A stretch of 64,000 bases of DNA from Streptomyces sp. AA1529 (GCF_000280905.1 NZ_ALAP01000030.1:124001-188000); one strand, 5' to 3'. Positions 1 through 9,920 are shown, numbered from the stretch's first letter. Notes: a model not told the origin generated them from the letters alone. Made by a program: numbers and translations.

Positions 1-593
1 CGGAAGAGCCCGGGTGCGATCGTGACCATCCGGATGCGCCACTCCGCCAGATCGCGGGCGATCGGCAGGGTCATGCCCACGACGCCGCCTTTGGACGCCG
101 CGTACGCGGCCTGCCCGATCTGCCCCTCGAACGCGGCGGCGGAGGCGGTGTTGACCAGGACGCCGCGCTCCTCCGCGTCGGCGGCATCGGCACCGTCGGC
201 GTTCCGGCACATCTGCGCCGCGGCCAGCCGGGCGACGTTGAAACTGCCGATCAGGTTGACCTGGACGACCTTGGTGAAAGCGGCGAGCGGGAAGGGGCCG
301 TTCCTGCCGACGGTCCGGCCGGCGCTGCCGATCCCGGCACAGTTCACCGCGATGCGCAGCGGGCCGAGCAGCGCGGCGTTTTCGACGGCCGCGAGGACGT
401 CGTCTTCCTTGGTCACGTCTCCGGGCGAGAACACCACCCGCTCACCCAGTTCCTCGGCGAGCTGTTCGCCGGGTTCGGCGGAACGGCCCATGACGACCAC
501 GGAGGCGCCTTTGCCGTGCAGCATGCGTACCGCGGCGAGCCCGAGGCCGGATGTTCCGCCGGCGACCAGCGCAACACTCCCTTCGATTTTCAC
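1..593 (-). CDS. Short-chain dehydrogenase/reductase (3-hydroxyacyl-CoA dehydrogenase type), 3' end outside window
   Basis: The gene runs leftwards out of the window, so about 197 N-terminal residues of a protein that is normally near 255 are visible. The start is GTG at 593, preceded by an AGGGGGA ribosome site. The N-terminal Rossmann motif reads GGTSGLG. Next come the NCAG stretch, the active-site Ser in NTAS and the YAASK motif with its catalytic Tyr and Lys, then IAPGLF. The layout is that of HSD10/3-hydroxy-2-methylbutyryl-CoA dehydrogenases. It is transcribed divergently from the polyketide synthase gene and may be a tailoring or precursor enzyme of that cluster, or simply a chromosomal neighbour. 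The fold and NAD(P)-dependent oxidoreductase activity are clear; the substrate is not. Confidence 0.9.
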   Translation of the reverse strand, partial: MKIEGSVALVAGGTSGLGLAAVRMLHGKGASVVVMGRSAEPGEQLAEELGERVVFSPGDVTKEDDVLAAVENAALLGPLRIAVNCAGIGSAGRTVGRNGPFPLAAFTKVVQVNLIGSFNVARLAAAQMCRNADGADAADAEERGVLVNTASAAAFEGQIGQAAYAASKGGVVGMTLPIARDLAEWRIRMVTIAPGLF

Positions 594-1289
594 GCATTCC
601 CCCTGTCGTGTGTTGTGCCCGGACGGCCGCGGCGAAAGGAACGGCCGTCCTTCCGTGCGGAATCCGGCGGCCGTGGCCGTTCGCAGCGGCCGGTTCAGCA
701 TAGTTCCCGGCGACAGTGCCGCGCCCCGGAACCGGGCGGTCGGACGATTCCGGCGCGGTGTGCCGAAAGCGGCCCGTGCACAGGAGCAACGTCGCTGCAC
801 AGCCCCTTTTCTGATGCCCCGTCAACGCCGGTGGTCAGGCGCGTACGGGTCCCCGGATACTGCTCCTGGGAGGGTTGCCACCCCTTGCCCGGCTTCGCTA
901 ACGTTGCCGACGGTCGTGGTCGGATGAGAATGCGCGGCAGAGGGATCGAATACGGCCTTCCGCACCGGCGGCCACGCGTCGGCAACGCAACGGGGGAACC
1001 ACGGGGAGATGTCACCTATTTTTCACAGGTAGCAGCCGTCGGCTCCGATCTCCTCGGTGTGCCGATTGCTCGATCCTGTTCGCCGAAGTCCGGAGGACCC
1101 GCGGGTGCCCTCCGTCCGACAGGGTCTTTGAACTGTGCGCATGACGCGCCATTCGATTCGCCTTTTTCTCTTCAGTCACGCAGCACGACACGACTGAGCC
1201 GCTGATTTCCCTCCCGCCGGGGAGAGCTTCCGGACCGGCCGCCGCGGAACGCCCGCCGGTCCCGTGTCCCGCGGGGCGGATATCGACTC
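594..1289. other. Divergent intergenic region between SDR and PKS genes
   Basis: About 700 bases without a convincing gene; open frames here lack a ribosome site and the codon bias of the neighbours. It must hold the leftward promoter of the dehydrogenase and the rightward promoter of the polyketide synthase. The stretch from about 1010 to 1200 is relatively T-rich for this genome, which fits a regulatory region. No clear operator repeat was found. Confidence 0.6.
875..904 (+). promoter_or_regulatory. Candidate sigma-HrdB-like promoter for the PKS gene
   Basis: TTGCCA (875-880) and TAACGT (899-904) are separated by 18 bases and point toward the polyketide synthase gene. This fits the vegetative consensus moderately. 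The implied 5' leader would be about 380 bases, which is long, so the assignment is weak. Confidence 0.25.
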
Positions 1290-4200
1290 ATGGGACGGAT
1301 ACCGATGCCCGAATCTCTGACCTTCGACGAGACCTTCACCGTCACCGCCGACAACCCGCTGCTGCGCGGCCACGTCGTGCACGGGCGGCATCTGCTCCCG
1401 GGCGTCGGCTACGTGGACCTGGTGCTCCAGGTCCTCTCCCGGCACGGCTGGCAATCGTCCTCCGTGGAGCTGCGCAACCTCACCATCCTCGCCCCCCTGG
1501 TGGCCGCCCCCGGGGAGCGCCTGGCCACCACGGTGCGAGGACGGCCCGCCGCCGGCGGCGGATGCCGGATCGAGATCGTCGGCTCCCGGCAGGACACCGG
1601 CCGGCGAGGCGGACCCGACCTGGTGCACGCGACGGTCACCGCGCACCGGCACTCCCTGCCCGCCTTCGAGGGGCGGCTGGAGACCCCCGTCACCGGCGCG
1701 CACCGGCACACCCGGATGTCCGACCTGTACGCGTGGCTGCGGGAGCGGAACCTCGTCCACTCGGGACTGATGAAGGTCGGCGGTCAGGTGCACCACCGAC
1801 GCGGGGACTGGACGGCCGAGGTCGAGCTCGATCCGGCGCACCGGGACACCGCCGCGGAGTTCCCCTTCCACCCGGCCCTGTTCGAGGCCGGGGTGCTGGG
1901 CGCCGGGGTGGGCCTGCACATGCTGCACGAGGGCGGGGCGGCCGAGGACCTCTATCTGCCGCTGGTCTTCGAGTCCTTCCGCGCCACGGCGCCGCTGGGC
2001 AGCCGCTGCTTCGTGCGGGTACCGGCGGAGTCGGCGCACCGGGACGAGGAACTGATGCGGCTCGCCGTGGAGTTCTTCGACGAGACGGGCCGGCAGGTCG
2101 CCGAGCTGCGGCACATCGTCGCCAAACGGGTGCGCGCCGCCGCCACCCTCGACGTACGGGGAGAACCGCACCAGGGGGCCGCCGCCCGCGCGGTGGCCGG
2201 GCCGCTCCGGGAGCCGTCCGGCGCCGAGGCCGCGTCCCCGGGCGCGGCGTCCCCGGGCCGGGACCCGGCACGGGCACCGCAGGACGCGGGTGCCCCCGGT
2301 GTCCCGGCTGCCGCGGAGCTGGTGGCGGAACTGGTCGGCGCCCGGCTGGCACTGCCACCGGGGCGGGTGGACACCGCCGCCGGGTTCTACGACCTCGGCC
2401 TGGCCTCCGCCGACCTGGTCTCGATGGTGCCGGAGCTGGAGGAGCGGCTGGCGCTCTCGCTCTCGCCCACCGTGGTGTTCGAGCACCGGTCACCGGCGGA
2501 CCTGGCGGCCTGGCTGGACTCGCAGACCGCGGGGCGGCGCAGTGCGGCGACACCGCCCGAGTCCGGCGGGGTGCCGGAGCCGTCCGCTCCTGCGGGCGGC
2601 GCGGAGGGCCCACCGCCCGGCGGCGGCCACCCCGCCGTGCACGCCGCGGTGGTCGAGGAGCTCGCGGCCGTGCTGGAGGTCGGGCCCCACGAGATCGCGG
2701 AGGACCAGGAGCTGGGGGAGTACGGGCTCGACCTGACCGCGCGCGCCGTGCTCGCGGAGCGGCTCGGAGCGCGGCTGGGAGCGGCACCGGCCGCGGCGTC
2801 GCTCGCCGACCATCTGACGGTGGGCGCCGTCGCCGACCGGTTGGCCGCCCGCGTCCGTCCGGCCGCCGAGCCGTCGGACGCGGCTTCCGCGCATCCGCTG
2901 CTGCACCGGGTCGTGCGGCAGGACGGTGCGATGGAGTACCGCACGCGCTTCTCCGGGGCGGAACCGTTCCTGCGCGATCACCGGGTCCGCGGGGACCGCA
3001 TCCTGCCCGCGGTCGCGCAGTTGGAGATGGCGCGCGCCGCGGTCGAGGACGCGGCGCAGGCCGGACCCGGCACCGTACGGCTCGACGATGTCGTATGGCT
3101 CCGCCCCGCGCGGTGCGGAGCCGAGGGGCTGGAGCTGCGCGTGGCCGTGCGGGAGGCCCCCGGCGGCTGGGACTACACGCTGCACGCCGTCGTCGCCGAC
3201 GGGAAGCCGGACCTGTGCGGACGCGGCCGCGCGAGCCTGCGGGAGGGCGCTGCCACGGCCCCGCCGCTGGCCCGGCTGCGCGAGCGGTGCTCCCGGCGGA
3301 CCGTGCCCGCCACCGACGTCTACGACCTCTACGACGGTGTCGGTATGGACTACGGGCCCGCACAGCGTTCGGTCGCGGAACTCGGGGTGGGCACCGGCGC
3401 GTCCGGGAGCCCCGAGGTACTGGCGCGGCTCCGGCTGCCGGCCGAGGCGCGCGAGGTGGTCGGCTGTCTGCTCCACCCGAGCATCGCGGACGGCGCGCTG
3501 CAGGCCGTGGCGGGGCTGTCCGCGCTCCAGGACGACCGGCAGGACGAACGAGGCCGTGCCGCACTGCCGTTCGCGGTCGAGCGGGTCGAGGTGTACACCG
3601 CCGTCCCGGCCTACGCCTACGCCTGGCTGCGGCGCCGGCCCGGCAGCACGGAGGACGTCGACATCACCCTGCTCGACGAGGACGGCGGGGTGTGCGCCGA
3701 GCTGACCGGGCTGCGCACGCGGCCCCTGGCCGCTCCCGCGGACGCCGGGCAGCAGCCGTCCGCCGGCACCCGTGCCGTCCCGCCCGCCGGACCGACCGGG
3801 CAGCGGACCGGAACCGGCGACCGCACCGGCACCGACATCGCCATCGTGGGGCTGAGCGGGCGCTATCCGGAGGCGGCCGACCTGGACGAGTTCTGGCAGA
3901 ACCTGCGGGCGGGCCGCGACTGCATCACGGAGGTCCCCCGGGAACGCTGGGACCACCGCAGATACGCCGACGGCACGGGATCGTCCACCGGCGCGTGGGG
4001 CGGATTCCTCGACGGCATCGACCGGTTCGACCCGCTCTTCTTCCAGATCTCGCTGCACGAGGCCGAACTGCTGGACCCGCAGGAGCGGCTGTTCCTGCAG
4101 TGCGCCCACCACGCGCTGGAGGACAGCGGCCACACCGGCGAACTGCTGGCCCGCGCCGCGGCCGATCCGCACGGCGCCGCCGCGGCCGTCGCACCGCCGG

Positions 4201-7200
4201 GCCGGGTCGGGGTCTTCGTCGGCGCGATGTACGCGGAGTACCAGCTCTACGGCGCCCAGGCGCAGGACCGGGGCAGGTACACGGCGCTGTCCGGCAGCGC
4301 CTCCAGCATCGCCAACCGGGTCTCCTACCTCTACGACTTCCGCGGCCCGAGCATGACCGTGGACACCATGTGCTCCTCCTCGCTGACCGCCATCCATCTG
4401 GCCTGCGAGGCCATCCGCAGCGGCCAGTGCGAGACCGCGCTGGCGGGCGGGGTGAACCTGCATTCGCACCCGAACAAGTTCGTCATGCTCAGCCGCCGCC
4501 GGTTCCTCTCCAGCGACGGACGCTGCCGCAGCTTCGGCGAGGGCGGGGACGGCTACGTTCCCGGCGAGGGCGTCGGCGCCGTCGTGCTCAAGCCGCTGGA
4601 GCGGGCGGTGGCCGACGGCGACCACATCCACGCGGTCATCAAGGGGACGGCGCTCAACCACGGGGGCCGCACCTCGGGTTACTCGGTCCCGTCGCCGGGG
4701 GCGCAGGGCGAGGTCGTCGCCGACGCCTTCGCCGCTGCGGGCGTCGACCCGGCGACGGTCGGCTATCTGGAGGCGCACGGTACGGGTACGTCCCTGGGCG
4801 ACCCGCTGGAGATCACCGGCCTCACCAGAGCATTCGCCGCGTCGGGCAGCGCACCGGGCACGTGTCCGATCGGCTCGGTGAAGTCGAACATCGGGCACTG
4901 CGAGGGTGCGGCCGGGATCGCCGGAGTCACCAAGGTGCTGCTGCAGATGCGCCACGGCGAGCTGGTGCCCAGCCTGCACTCCGGCACCCTCAACCCGCAC
5001 ATCGACTTCGACGGCAGCCCGCTGCGGGTCCAGCAGCACACGGAGCCCTGGCGCCGGCCCACCGTGCGGGACGAGACGGGCGCGCCCCGGGAGCTCCCGC
5101 GCATCGCCGGGGTGTCCGGCTTCGGCGCCGGCGGGGCGAACGTCCATGTCGTGCTGGCCGAGTACCTGCCCAGGACCGCTCCGCCTCCCGCGCGGCCGGT
5201 CGCGCCGGGCCGCCCCGCGCTGGTGGTGCTCTCCGCGAAGAGCCCGGAGCAGCTCACCGAGCAGGCCCGCCGGCTGCGGGCCCGGCTGGCCGAACCGCCG
5301 CAGCACGCGCTGGCCGACATCGCGTGGACGCTCCAGGTGGGGCGCACGGCGCTGGAGGAGCGGCTGGCCTTCGCCGCCGCCACGACGGAGGAGGCCGCGG
5401 CCGTCCTGGAGGAGTTCCTGTCCGGTGCCGGTGCCGGTGCCGGTGCCGGCGCCGCGGACCCGGCGCCCGGAACCGCCTGGGTGCGCGGGAGCGTCGGTCC
5501 CGGCCGACAGGCGTCCGCGGAGGCGGGCAAGGCCGCACTGCGCGACGCGGCAGCGGCCTGGACCGAGCGGGGCGAGCACGGCGAACTGCTGCGGCTGTGG
5601 GCGCGCGGGGCGACGGTGCACTGGGAGGAGCTGGCGCCCCCCGGTCCGCATCCGCGACGGGTCCCGCTGCCCGGATACCCCTTCGCCCGGGAACGCTGCT
5701 GGTTCGACCTCGATCCGCACGGCGGCACCGGGACGCGGCAGGAACCGCTGCCCGGCCGGGCGGCCGCGCCCGAGCGGCCGCCGGCCCCGGAGGCCGCCGA
5801 CCCGGTGGCGCGGGACGTGGTGCTGCTCCGGCCCGAATGGACGCCGCGGGAGGCGGTGGCCGGGCGGGACGGCGGCACCGGTGCCGCGGGTGGGGCGTAC
5901 CGCGCACGGCAGGTCGTGGTCCTCGGCCGGTGGGCCGAGGACGAGCGGGACGCCCTCCGGAGCGCGCTGCCGGCGGGCGCCGAGTGCCGCTTCGTGCAGC
6001 TCGGCGACGGTCCGGCGGACGCCTGGTACGGCGAGGGCGCACAGCAGGTGTTCGTCCTCGTGCGGGAGATCCTGGCGCGCGGGGTGCGGCAACCGGTGCT
6101 GCTCCAGGTGGTTCTGGCGGGAGCCGTACCGTCCGGCGACGCGGCCGGAGAGGACCTCCTGGCGTGTGCCGGCGGTCTGGCCGGACTTCTGAAGTCCGCC
6201 ACCGCCGAGCAGCCGCTGCTGCGCACCCAGTACGTCGAGTGCCTGGACGGCGCGGGACCCGCCGCGGTGGCCGCCCGGCTGGCCGCCGAGGCCGTACCCG
6301 ACCCCGAGCCGGAGGTGCGGTACCGGGCGGGCCGCCGGCTGGTGCGGCAGCTCGTGGAGGAGGCGGCGGGCACCCCGTCCGGCCCGGCGCCCTGGCGCAC
6401 CGGCGGCGTGTACCTGATCACGGGCGGCGCGGGCGGTCTGGGCCGCCTCGTGGCCGAGGACATCGCCGCCACCGTCGAAGACGCCACGGTGGTGCTCCTG
6501 GGCAGGTCGCCGCTGGACCCGCGGCGGCAGCGCGAACTGGAGGAGCTGCGTGCCTTCGGTCTGACGGTCGACCACCGGACCGCCGACGTGGCCGACCGCC
6601 GGGCGCTGTCGGGCGTGCTGGCGCAGGTGACCGCCGACCACGGGCCGCTGACCGGTGTCGTGCACAGCGCCGGGGTGCTTGCCGACGGTCTGCTGCTGCG
6701 CAAGAGCCCCGAGGACTTCGCACGCGTCCTCCGGCCGAAGGTGCCGGGGCTGGTCAACCTGGACGAGCTGACCCGGGACCAGCCGCTGGAGTTCTTCTGC
6801 TGCTTCTCCTCGACCGCGGGCGCCTTCGGCAACGCGGGACAGGCGGACTACGCGGCGGGCAACGCCTTCATGGACGCCTACGCCGGCCACCGCAACCGCA
6901 TGGTCGGGCAGGGGCGGTGCAGCGGCCGGACGGTGTCGATCGGCTGGCCGCTGTGGGAGGCGGGCGGGATGGGCGGCGACGCGGTACGGGAGCAGCTGCG
7001 CCGTGCCGGCCTCGTCCCGCTGGACACCGCTCGCGGGCTGGCGGTGCTGCGGCACGCACTGACCGCTGACGGCAGTCGGCCGGAGGGCACGCTGCTCGTC
7101 CTGGCCGGGGACCGGGGGCGGTTGCTCGGCGAACTCGCCCGTCCCGCGGAGGAGTCACCGGGCCGGGCGGCGCCGGACGTGGGCGGCCCGGGGGCCGCGG

Positions 7201-9908
7201 CGGGCCGCACCGTCGTGGCCGGGACCCCGGTGACCCCGACGGGCCCGGCGCCGACGATCCCGTCCCCGGCACCGGACAGCGCCCCGGGCCGGCTGCTGGA
7301 GGACCGCGCGGTGGACCATCTGCGGCGGGTGCTGGCCGCGGCGCTCAAGCTCGGCTCCGAGCGGCTGGCGCCGGACGCGCCGCTGGACCGCTACGGGATG
7401 GACTCCGTGATCGCGGTGGAGGTCATCTCCCAGTTGGAGGAGTCCTTCGGCCGCCTGTCGCGGACGCTGCTGCTGGAGGTCGAGTCGGTGCGGGAGCTGG
7501 CCCGGTACTTCGCCTCCGACCATCCCGAGGAGCTGCGCGAGCTGCTCGGCATGCCGGCCGGTCCGGCTCCGGAGACCGGGGCGCCGGCCCCGGGCCCGGC
7601 GCCCGTTCCGGAGGCACCGAGCGTGCCGGCCGCCGCTCCCGAGGGGCCGCGCCCGGATGCCGCCCCGACAGCCGCCGCCCCGACAGCCGCCGACCCGGCA
7701 CCGGACACCCCGGCACCGGACACCCCGGCTTCGGCCGTCCCGGCACGGGACGCCGCGCGAGCGGTCGGGCGGGCGCGCACCGGCCGGCCCGGCGGCGGTG
7801 GGGTGGCGGTCGTCGGCGTCAGCGGACGGTATCCGCAGGCCGGTGACCTGGACGCGCTGTGGGCCAACCTCCGGGCGGGCACGGACTGCGTCACGGAGCT
7901 GCCCGCCGAGCGCCGGCACGGCGCGGCGCCGTCCGGTCCGCGGGCCGCCGGGCCGGACGCCGGTCCGTCGGCCTGGGGTGGGTTTCTCGACGGCATCGAC
8001 CGGTTCGATCCGCTGCTGTTCGGGGTCTCCCCGCGGGAGGCGGCGGAGATGGATCCGCAGCAGCGGCTGTTCCTGGAGACCGCGTGGCTGCTGCTGGAGC
8101 AGGCGGGCGTGACCCAGGAGGTCCTCCGGCGGCGCTACCGGCGCCGGGTGGGGGTCTATGTGGGCGCGTCCTACCAGCTCTACCGGCCGGACGGTGCGGA
8201 CCCGGGACGGGCCGCGCTCGCCGCGTCCGCCTCGTACAACCTGATCGCCAACCGGGTCTCGCAGTTCTTCGGGCTGGAGGGCCCGAGTCTGGCCGTGGAC
8301 AGCAGGTGCACCTCCTCCGCGCAGGCCGTCCACCTCGCCTGTGCCGATCTGCTGTCCGGGGAGGCCGAGCTGGCCGTGGCCGGCGGCGTCAACCTCACGG
8401 TGCACACGGACAAGTACCTCGCACTCTCCGAGCTGGGGCTCCTGGGCAGCGACCCGGGCAGCCGCAGCTACCGCGACGGAGACGGCTACCTGCCTGCCGA
8501 GGCGGTCGGGGCCGTCCTGCTCAAGCCGCTGGACGCCGCCCTGCACGACGGCGACCGGGTGTACGCCGTGATCAGCGGCACCGCCTCCGGGCACGGCGGC
8601 CGGTCCGCGGAGTTCACGGTGCCGAGCAGCCGCGCGCAGGCGAAGGTCGTACGGCGGGCACTGGCGCAGGCCGGCGCGGCGGCGGACTCCATCGGCTGCG
8701 TGGAGGCGTCCGCGAACGGGATCCCCTCGGCGGACGAGGCGGAACTGCGCGCGCTGCGCGAGGTGTTCGAGGGAGTCACCGAGCCGGTTCCGGTCGGCTC
8801 GGTGGCCTCGGGGCTGGGCCATCCGGAAGCCGCCTCCGGGATCGCCCAGCTGACCAAGGTCATCCTGCAACTGCAGCACGGGGAGCTCGCGCCCCTCACC
8901 GCGTCCGGAGCCCCGAATCCGCGGCTCGACCTGGCGGGAACGCCGCTCGAACTGTGCGAGCGGTCCGCACCCTGGGAGCACCGGGGCGGCGCTCCCGGTG
9001 GCGTGCCGGGAGGGGAGGACGGCCAGGACAGCGCGGAGGCGCTGGTTCCGCGCCGTGCGCTGGTCAACTCGGTCGCTCCGGGCGGCAGCCACGTCAGTCT
9101 CGTCGTCGAGGAGCCGCCGCGCGGCACCGACCCCGGTGCGGAGGGGGCCGCCGCCGGCAGTCAGCTCGTGGTGCTGTCCGCGCGGACGCGTCCGCGGCTG
9201 CGCACGGCGGTGGGGCGGTTGCTGGCGTATGTGGCGGACGACGACTGCGCGGTGAGCCTGGCCGATGTGGCCTACACGTGCCAGTTGGGCCGCGAGCCCC
9301 AGCCCGAGCGGCTCGCCGTGGTCGCAGGTTCGACGGCGGAGCTGTGTACGGCGCTGGCCCGGTATCTCGCGGACGACGGGTCGGCCGCGGCGGATGCCGG
9401 CGGCGCCGTCGTCCGTACGGGCAACGCCGAGGAAGACCCCGGCCCGCTGGGGGCGCTGCTCTCCGGGGACCGGGGCGAGAAGTTCCTCGCGGGTCTGGTC
9501 GACGACCGGGACCTGGCGCACCTGGCCGAGGTGTGGGTGCGCGGCGGCGAGGTGCCCTGGCGGCGGCTGCACGGCGGCCCCCGCCGGTTCGCCCCACTGC
9601 CCCCGACGGTCTTCGAGGGCGGCAGCTACTGGATCGGCCGGATGCCCGCGTCCTCCGGTCCGGCCCTGCGGCACGACGCGCCGGGAGCCACCGGAGCCCC
9701 CGCGGTTCCACCCCGGACCGCCGAGCCGCGGCCGGCGCCGGAACCGGCCTTCGGCCCGCGGGACGATGCGCCCGACGAGCCGCTGGACGGGCCCCCGGAC
9801 ATGGCCGAGCGGGGTCTGGCCGTCGTCGCGCTCGTCGAGGGGATGAGCGAGGAGGAGCTGGACGCGGTGCACGCGGGCACCGCGTCCGCGTCGGCCGGGC
9901 AGGGCTGA
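1290..9908 (+). CDS. Trans-AT modular polyketide synthase: DH*-ACP-ACP0-DH-KS-KR-ACP-KS0
   Basis: 2872-residue assembly-line protein. N-terminal DH-like double hot-dog (about 20-290) has HxxxGxxxxP (HVVHGRHLLP), but the second motif reads HPALFEAG, with Glu where Asp is usual. ACP1 (about 338-412) has Ser in LGLASADLV. A second carrier-like domain (about 450-520) reads YGLDLTA and lacks the Ser. A full DH follows (about 534-815; DHRVRGDRILP and HPSIADGALQ). KS1 (about 847-1292) keeps Cys (TMCSSS), EAHGTGT and SNIGH. A KS-AT linker then runs straight into LPGYPFARERCWF with no AT, the hallmark of trans-AT systems. KR (about 1704-1937) has GGAGGLG and the Ser/Tyr/Asn set, with Asp in VLADG suggesting a B-type product. 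ACP3 (about 2005-2090) reads YGMDSV. KS2 (about 2170-2607) keeps Cys (SRCTSS), but EAHGTGT has become EASANGI, so it should not condense (KS0). There is no thioesterase. ATG at 1305 is an alternative start. Confidence 0.93.
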   Translation: MGRIPMPESLTFDETFTVTADNPLLRGHVVHGRHLLPGVGYVDLVLQVLSRHGWQSSSVELRNLTILAPLVAAPGERLATTVRGRPAAGGGCRIEIVGSRQDTGRRGGPDLVHATVTAHRHSLPAFEGRLETPVTGAHRHTRMSDLYAWLRERNLVHSGLMKVGGQVHHRRGDWTAEVELDPAHRDTAAEFPFHPALFEAGVLGAGVGLHMLHEGGAAEDLYLPLVFESFRATAPLGSRCFVRVPAESAHRDEELMRLAVEFFDETGRQVAELRHIVAKRVRAAATLDVRGEPHQGAAARAVAGPLREPSGAEAASPGAASPGRDPARAPQDAGAPGVPAAAELVAELVGARLALPPGRVDTAAGFYDLGLASADLVSMVPELEERLALSLSPTVVFEHRSPADLAAWLDSQTAGRRSAATPPESGGVPEPSAPAGGAEGPPPGGGHPAVHAAVVEELAAVLEVGPHEIAEDQELGEYGLDLTARAVLAERLGARLGAAPAAASLADHLTVGAVADRLAARVRPAAEPSDAASAHPLLHRVVRQDGAMEYRTRFSGAEPFLRDHRVRGDRILPAVAQLEMARAAVEDAAQAGPGTVRLDDVVWLRPARCGAEGLELRVAVREAPGGWDYTLHAVVADGKPDLCGRGRASLREGAATAPPLARLRERCSRRTVPATDVYDLYDGVGMDYGPAQRSVAELGVGTGASGSPEVLARLRLPAEAREVVGCLLHPSIADGALQAVAGLSALQDDRQDERGRAALPFAVERVEVYTAVPAYAYAWLRRRPGSTEDVDITLLDEDGGVCAELTGLRTRPLAAPADAGQQPSAGTRAVPPAGPTGQRTGTGDRTGTDIAIVGLSGRYPEAADLDEFWQNLRAGRDCITEVPRERWDHRRYADGTGSSTGAWGGFLDGIDRFDPLFFQISLHEAELLDPQERLFLQCAHHALEDSGHTGELLARAAADPHGAAAAVAPPGRVGVFVGAMYAEYQLYGAQAQDRGRYTALSGSASSIANRVSYLYDFRGPSMTVDTMCSSSLTAIHLACEAIRSGQCETALAGGVNLHSHPNKFVMLSRRRFLSSDGRCRSFGEGGDGYVPGEGVGAVVLKPLERAVADGDHIHAVIKGTALNHGGRTSGYSVPSPGAQGEVVADAFAAAGVDPATVGYLEAHGTGTSLGDPLEITGLTRAFAASGSAPGTCPIGSVKSNIGHCEGAAGIAGVTKVLLQMRHGELVPSLHSGTLNPHIDFDGSPLRVQQHTEPWRRPTVRDETGAPRELPRIAGVSGFGAGGANVHVVLAEYLPRTAPPPARPVAPGRPALVVLSAKSPEQLTEQARRLRARLAEPPQHALADIAWTLQVGRTALEERLAFAAATTEEAAAVLEEFLSGAGAGAGAGAADPAPGTAWVRGSVGPGRQASAEAGKAALRDAAAAWTERGEHGELLRLWARGATVHWEELAPPGPHPRRVPLPGYPFARERCWFDLDPHGGTGTRQEPLPGRAAAPERPPAPEAADPVARDVVLLRPEWTPREAVAGRDGGTGAAGGAYRARQVVVLGRWAEDERDALRSALPAGAECRFVQLGDGPADAWYGEGAQQVFVLVREILARGVRQPVLLQVVLAGAVPSGDAAGEDLLACAGGLAGLLKSATAEQPLLRTQYVECLDGAGPAAVAARLAAEAVPDPEPEVRYRAGRRLVRQLVEEAAGTPSGPAPWRTGGVYLITGGAGGLGRLVAEDIAATVEDATVVLLGRSPLDPRRQRELEELRAFGLTVDHRTADVADRRALSGVLAQVTADHGPLTGVVHSAGVLADGLLLRKSPEDFARVLRPKVPGLVNLDELTRDQPLEFFCCFSSTAGAFGNAGQADYAAGNAFMDAYAGHRNRMVGQGRCSGRTVSIGWPLWEAGGMGGDAVREQLRRAGLVPLDTARGLAVLRHALTADGSRPEGTLLVLAGDRGRLLGELARPAEESPGRAAPDVGGPGAAAGRTVVAGTPVTPTGPAPTIPSPAPDSAPGRLLEDRAVDHLRRVLAAALKLGSERLAPDAPLDRYGMDSVIAVEVISQLEESFGRLSRTLLLEVESVRELARYFASDHPEELRELLGMPAGPAPETGAPAPGPAPVPEAPSVPAAAPEGPRPDAAPTAAAPTAADPAPDTPAPDTPASAVPARDAARAVGRARTGRPGGGGVAVVGVSGRYPQAGDLDALWANLRAGTDCVTELPAERRHGAAPSGPRAAGPDAGPSAWGGFLDGIDRFDPLLFGVSPREAAEMDPQQRLFLETAWLLLEQAGVTQEVLRRRYRRRVGVYVGASYQLYRPDGADPGRAALAASASYNLIANRVSQFFGLEGPSLAVDSRCTSSAQAVHLACADLLSGEAELAVAGGVNLTVHTDKYLALSELGLLGSDPGSRSYRDGDGYLPAEAVGAVLLKPLDAALHDGDRVYAVISGTASGHGGRSAEFTVPSSRAQAKVVRRALAQAGAAADSIGCVEASANGIPSADEAELRALREVFEGVTEPVPVGSVASGLGHPEAASGIAQLTKVILQLQHGELAPLTASGAPNPRLDLAGTPLELCERSAPWEHRGGAPGGVPGGEDGQDSAEALVPRRALVNSVAPGGSHVSLVVEEPPRGTDPGAEGAAAGSQLVVLSARTRPRLRTAVGRLLAYVADDDCAVSLADVAYTCQLGREPQPERLAVVAGSTAELCTALARYLADDGSAAADAGGAVVRTGNAEEDPGPLGALLSGDRGEKFLAGLVDDRDLAHLAEVWVRGGEVPWRRLHGGPRRFAPLPPTVFEGGSYWIGRMPASSGPALRHDAPGATGAPAVPPRTAEPRPAPEPAFGPRDDAPDEPLDGPPDMAERGLAVVALVEGMSEEELDAVHAGTASASAGQG

Positions 9909-9920
9909 CACCGCGGAGTG

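Noticed and set aside
1562..7069. Long open frames in other frames and on the opposite strand of the PKS gene (including a 1034-codon frame at 7155-10259 on the minus strand)
   Set aside because: They mirror the PKS coding frame in high-G+C DNA, are Arg/Ala/Pro-rich and have no ribosome sites or domain motifs.
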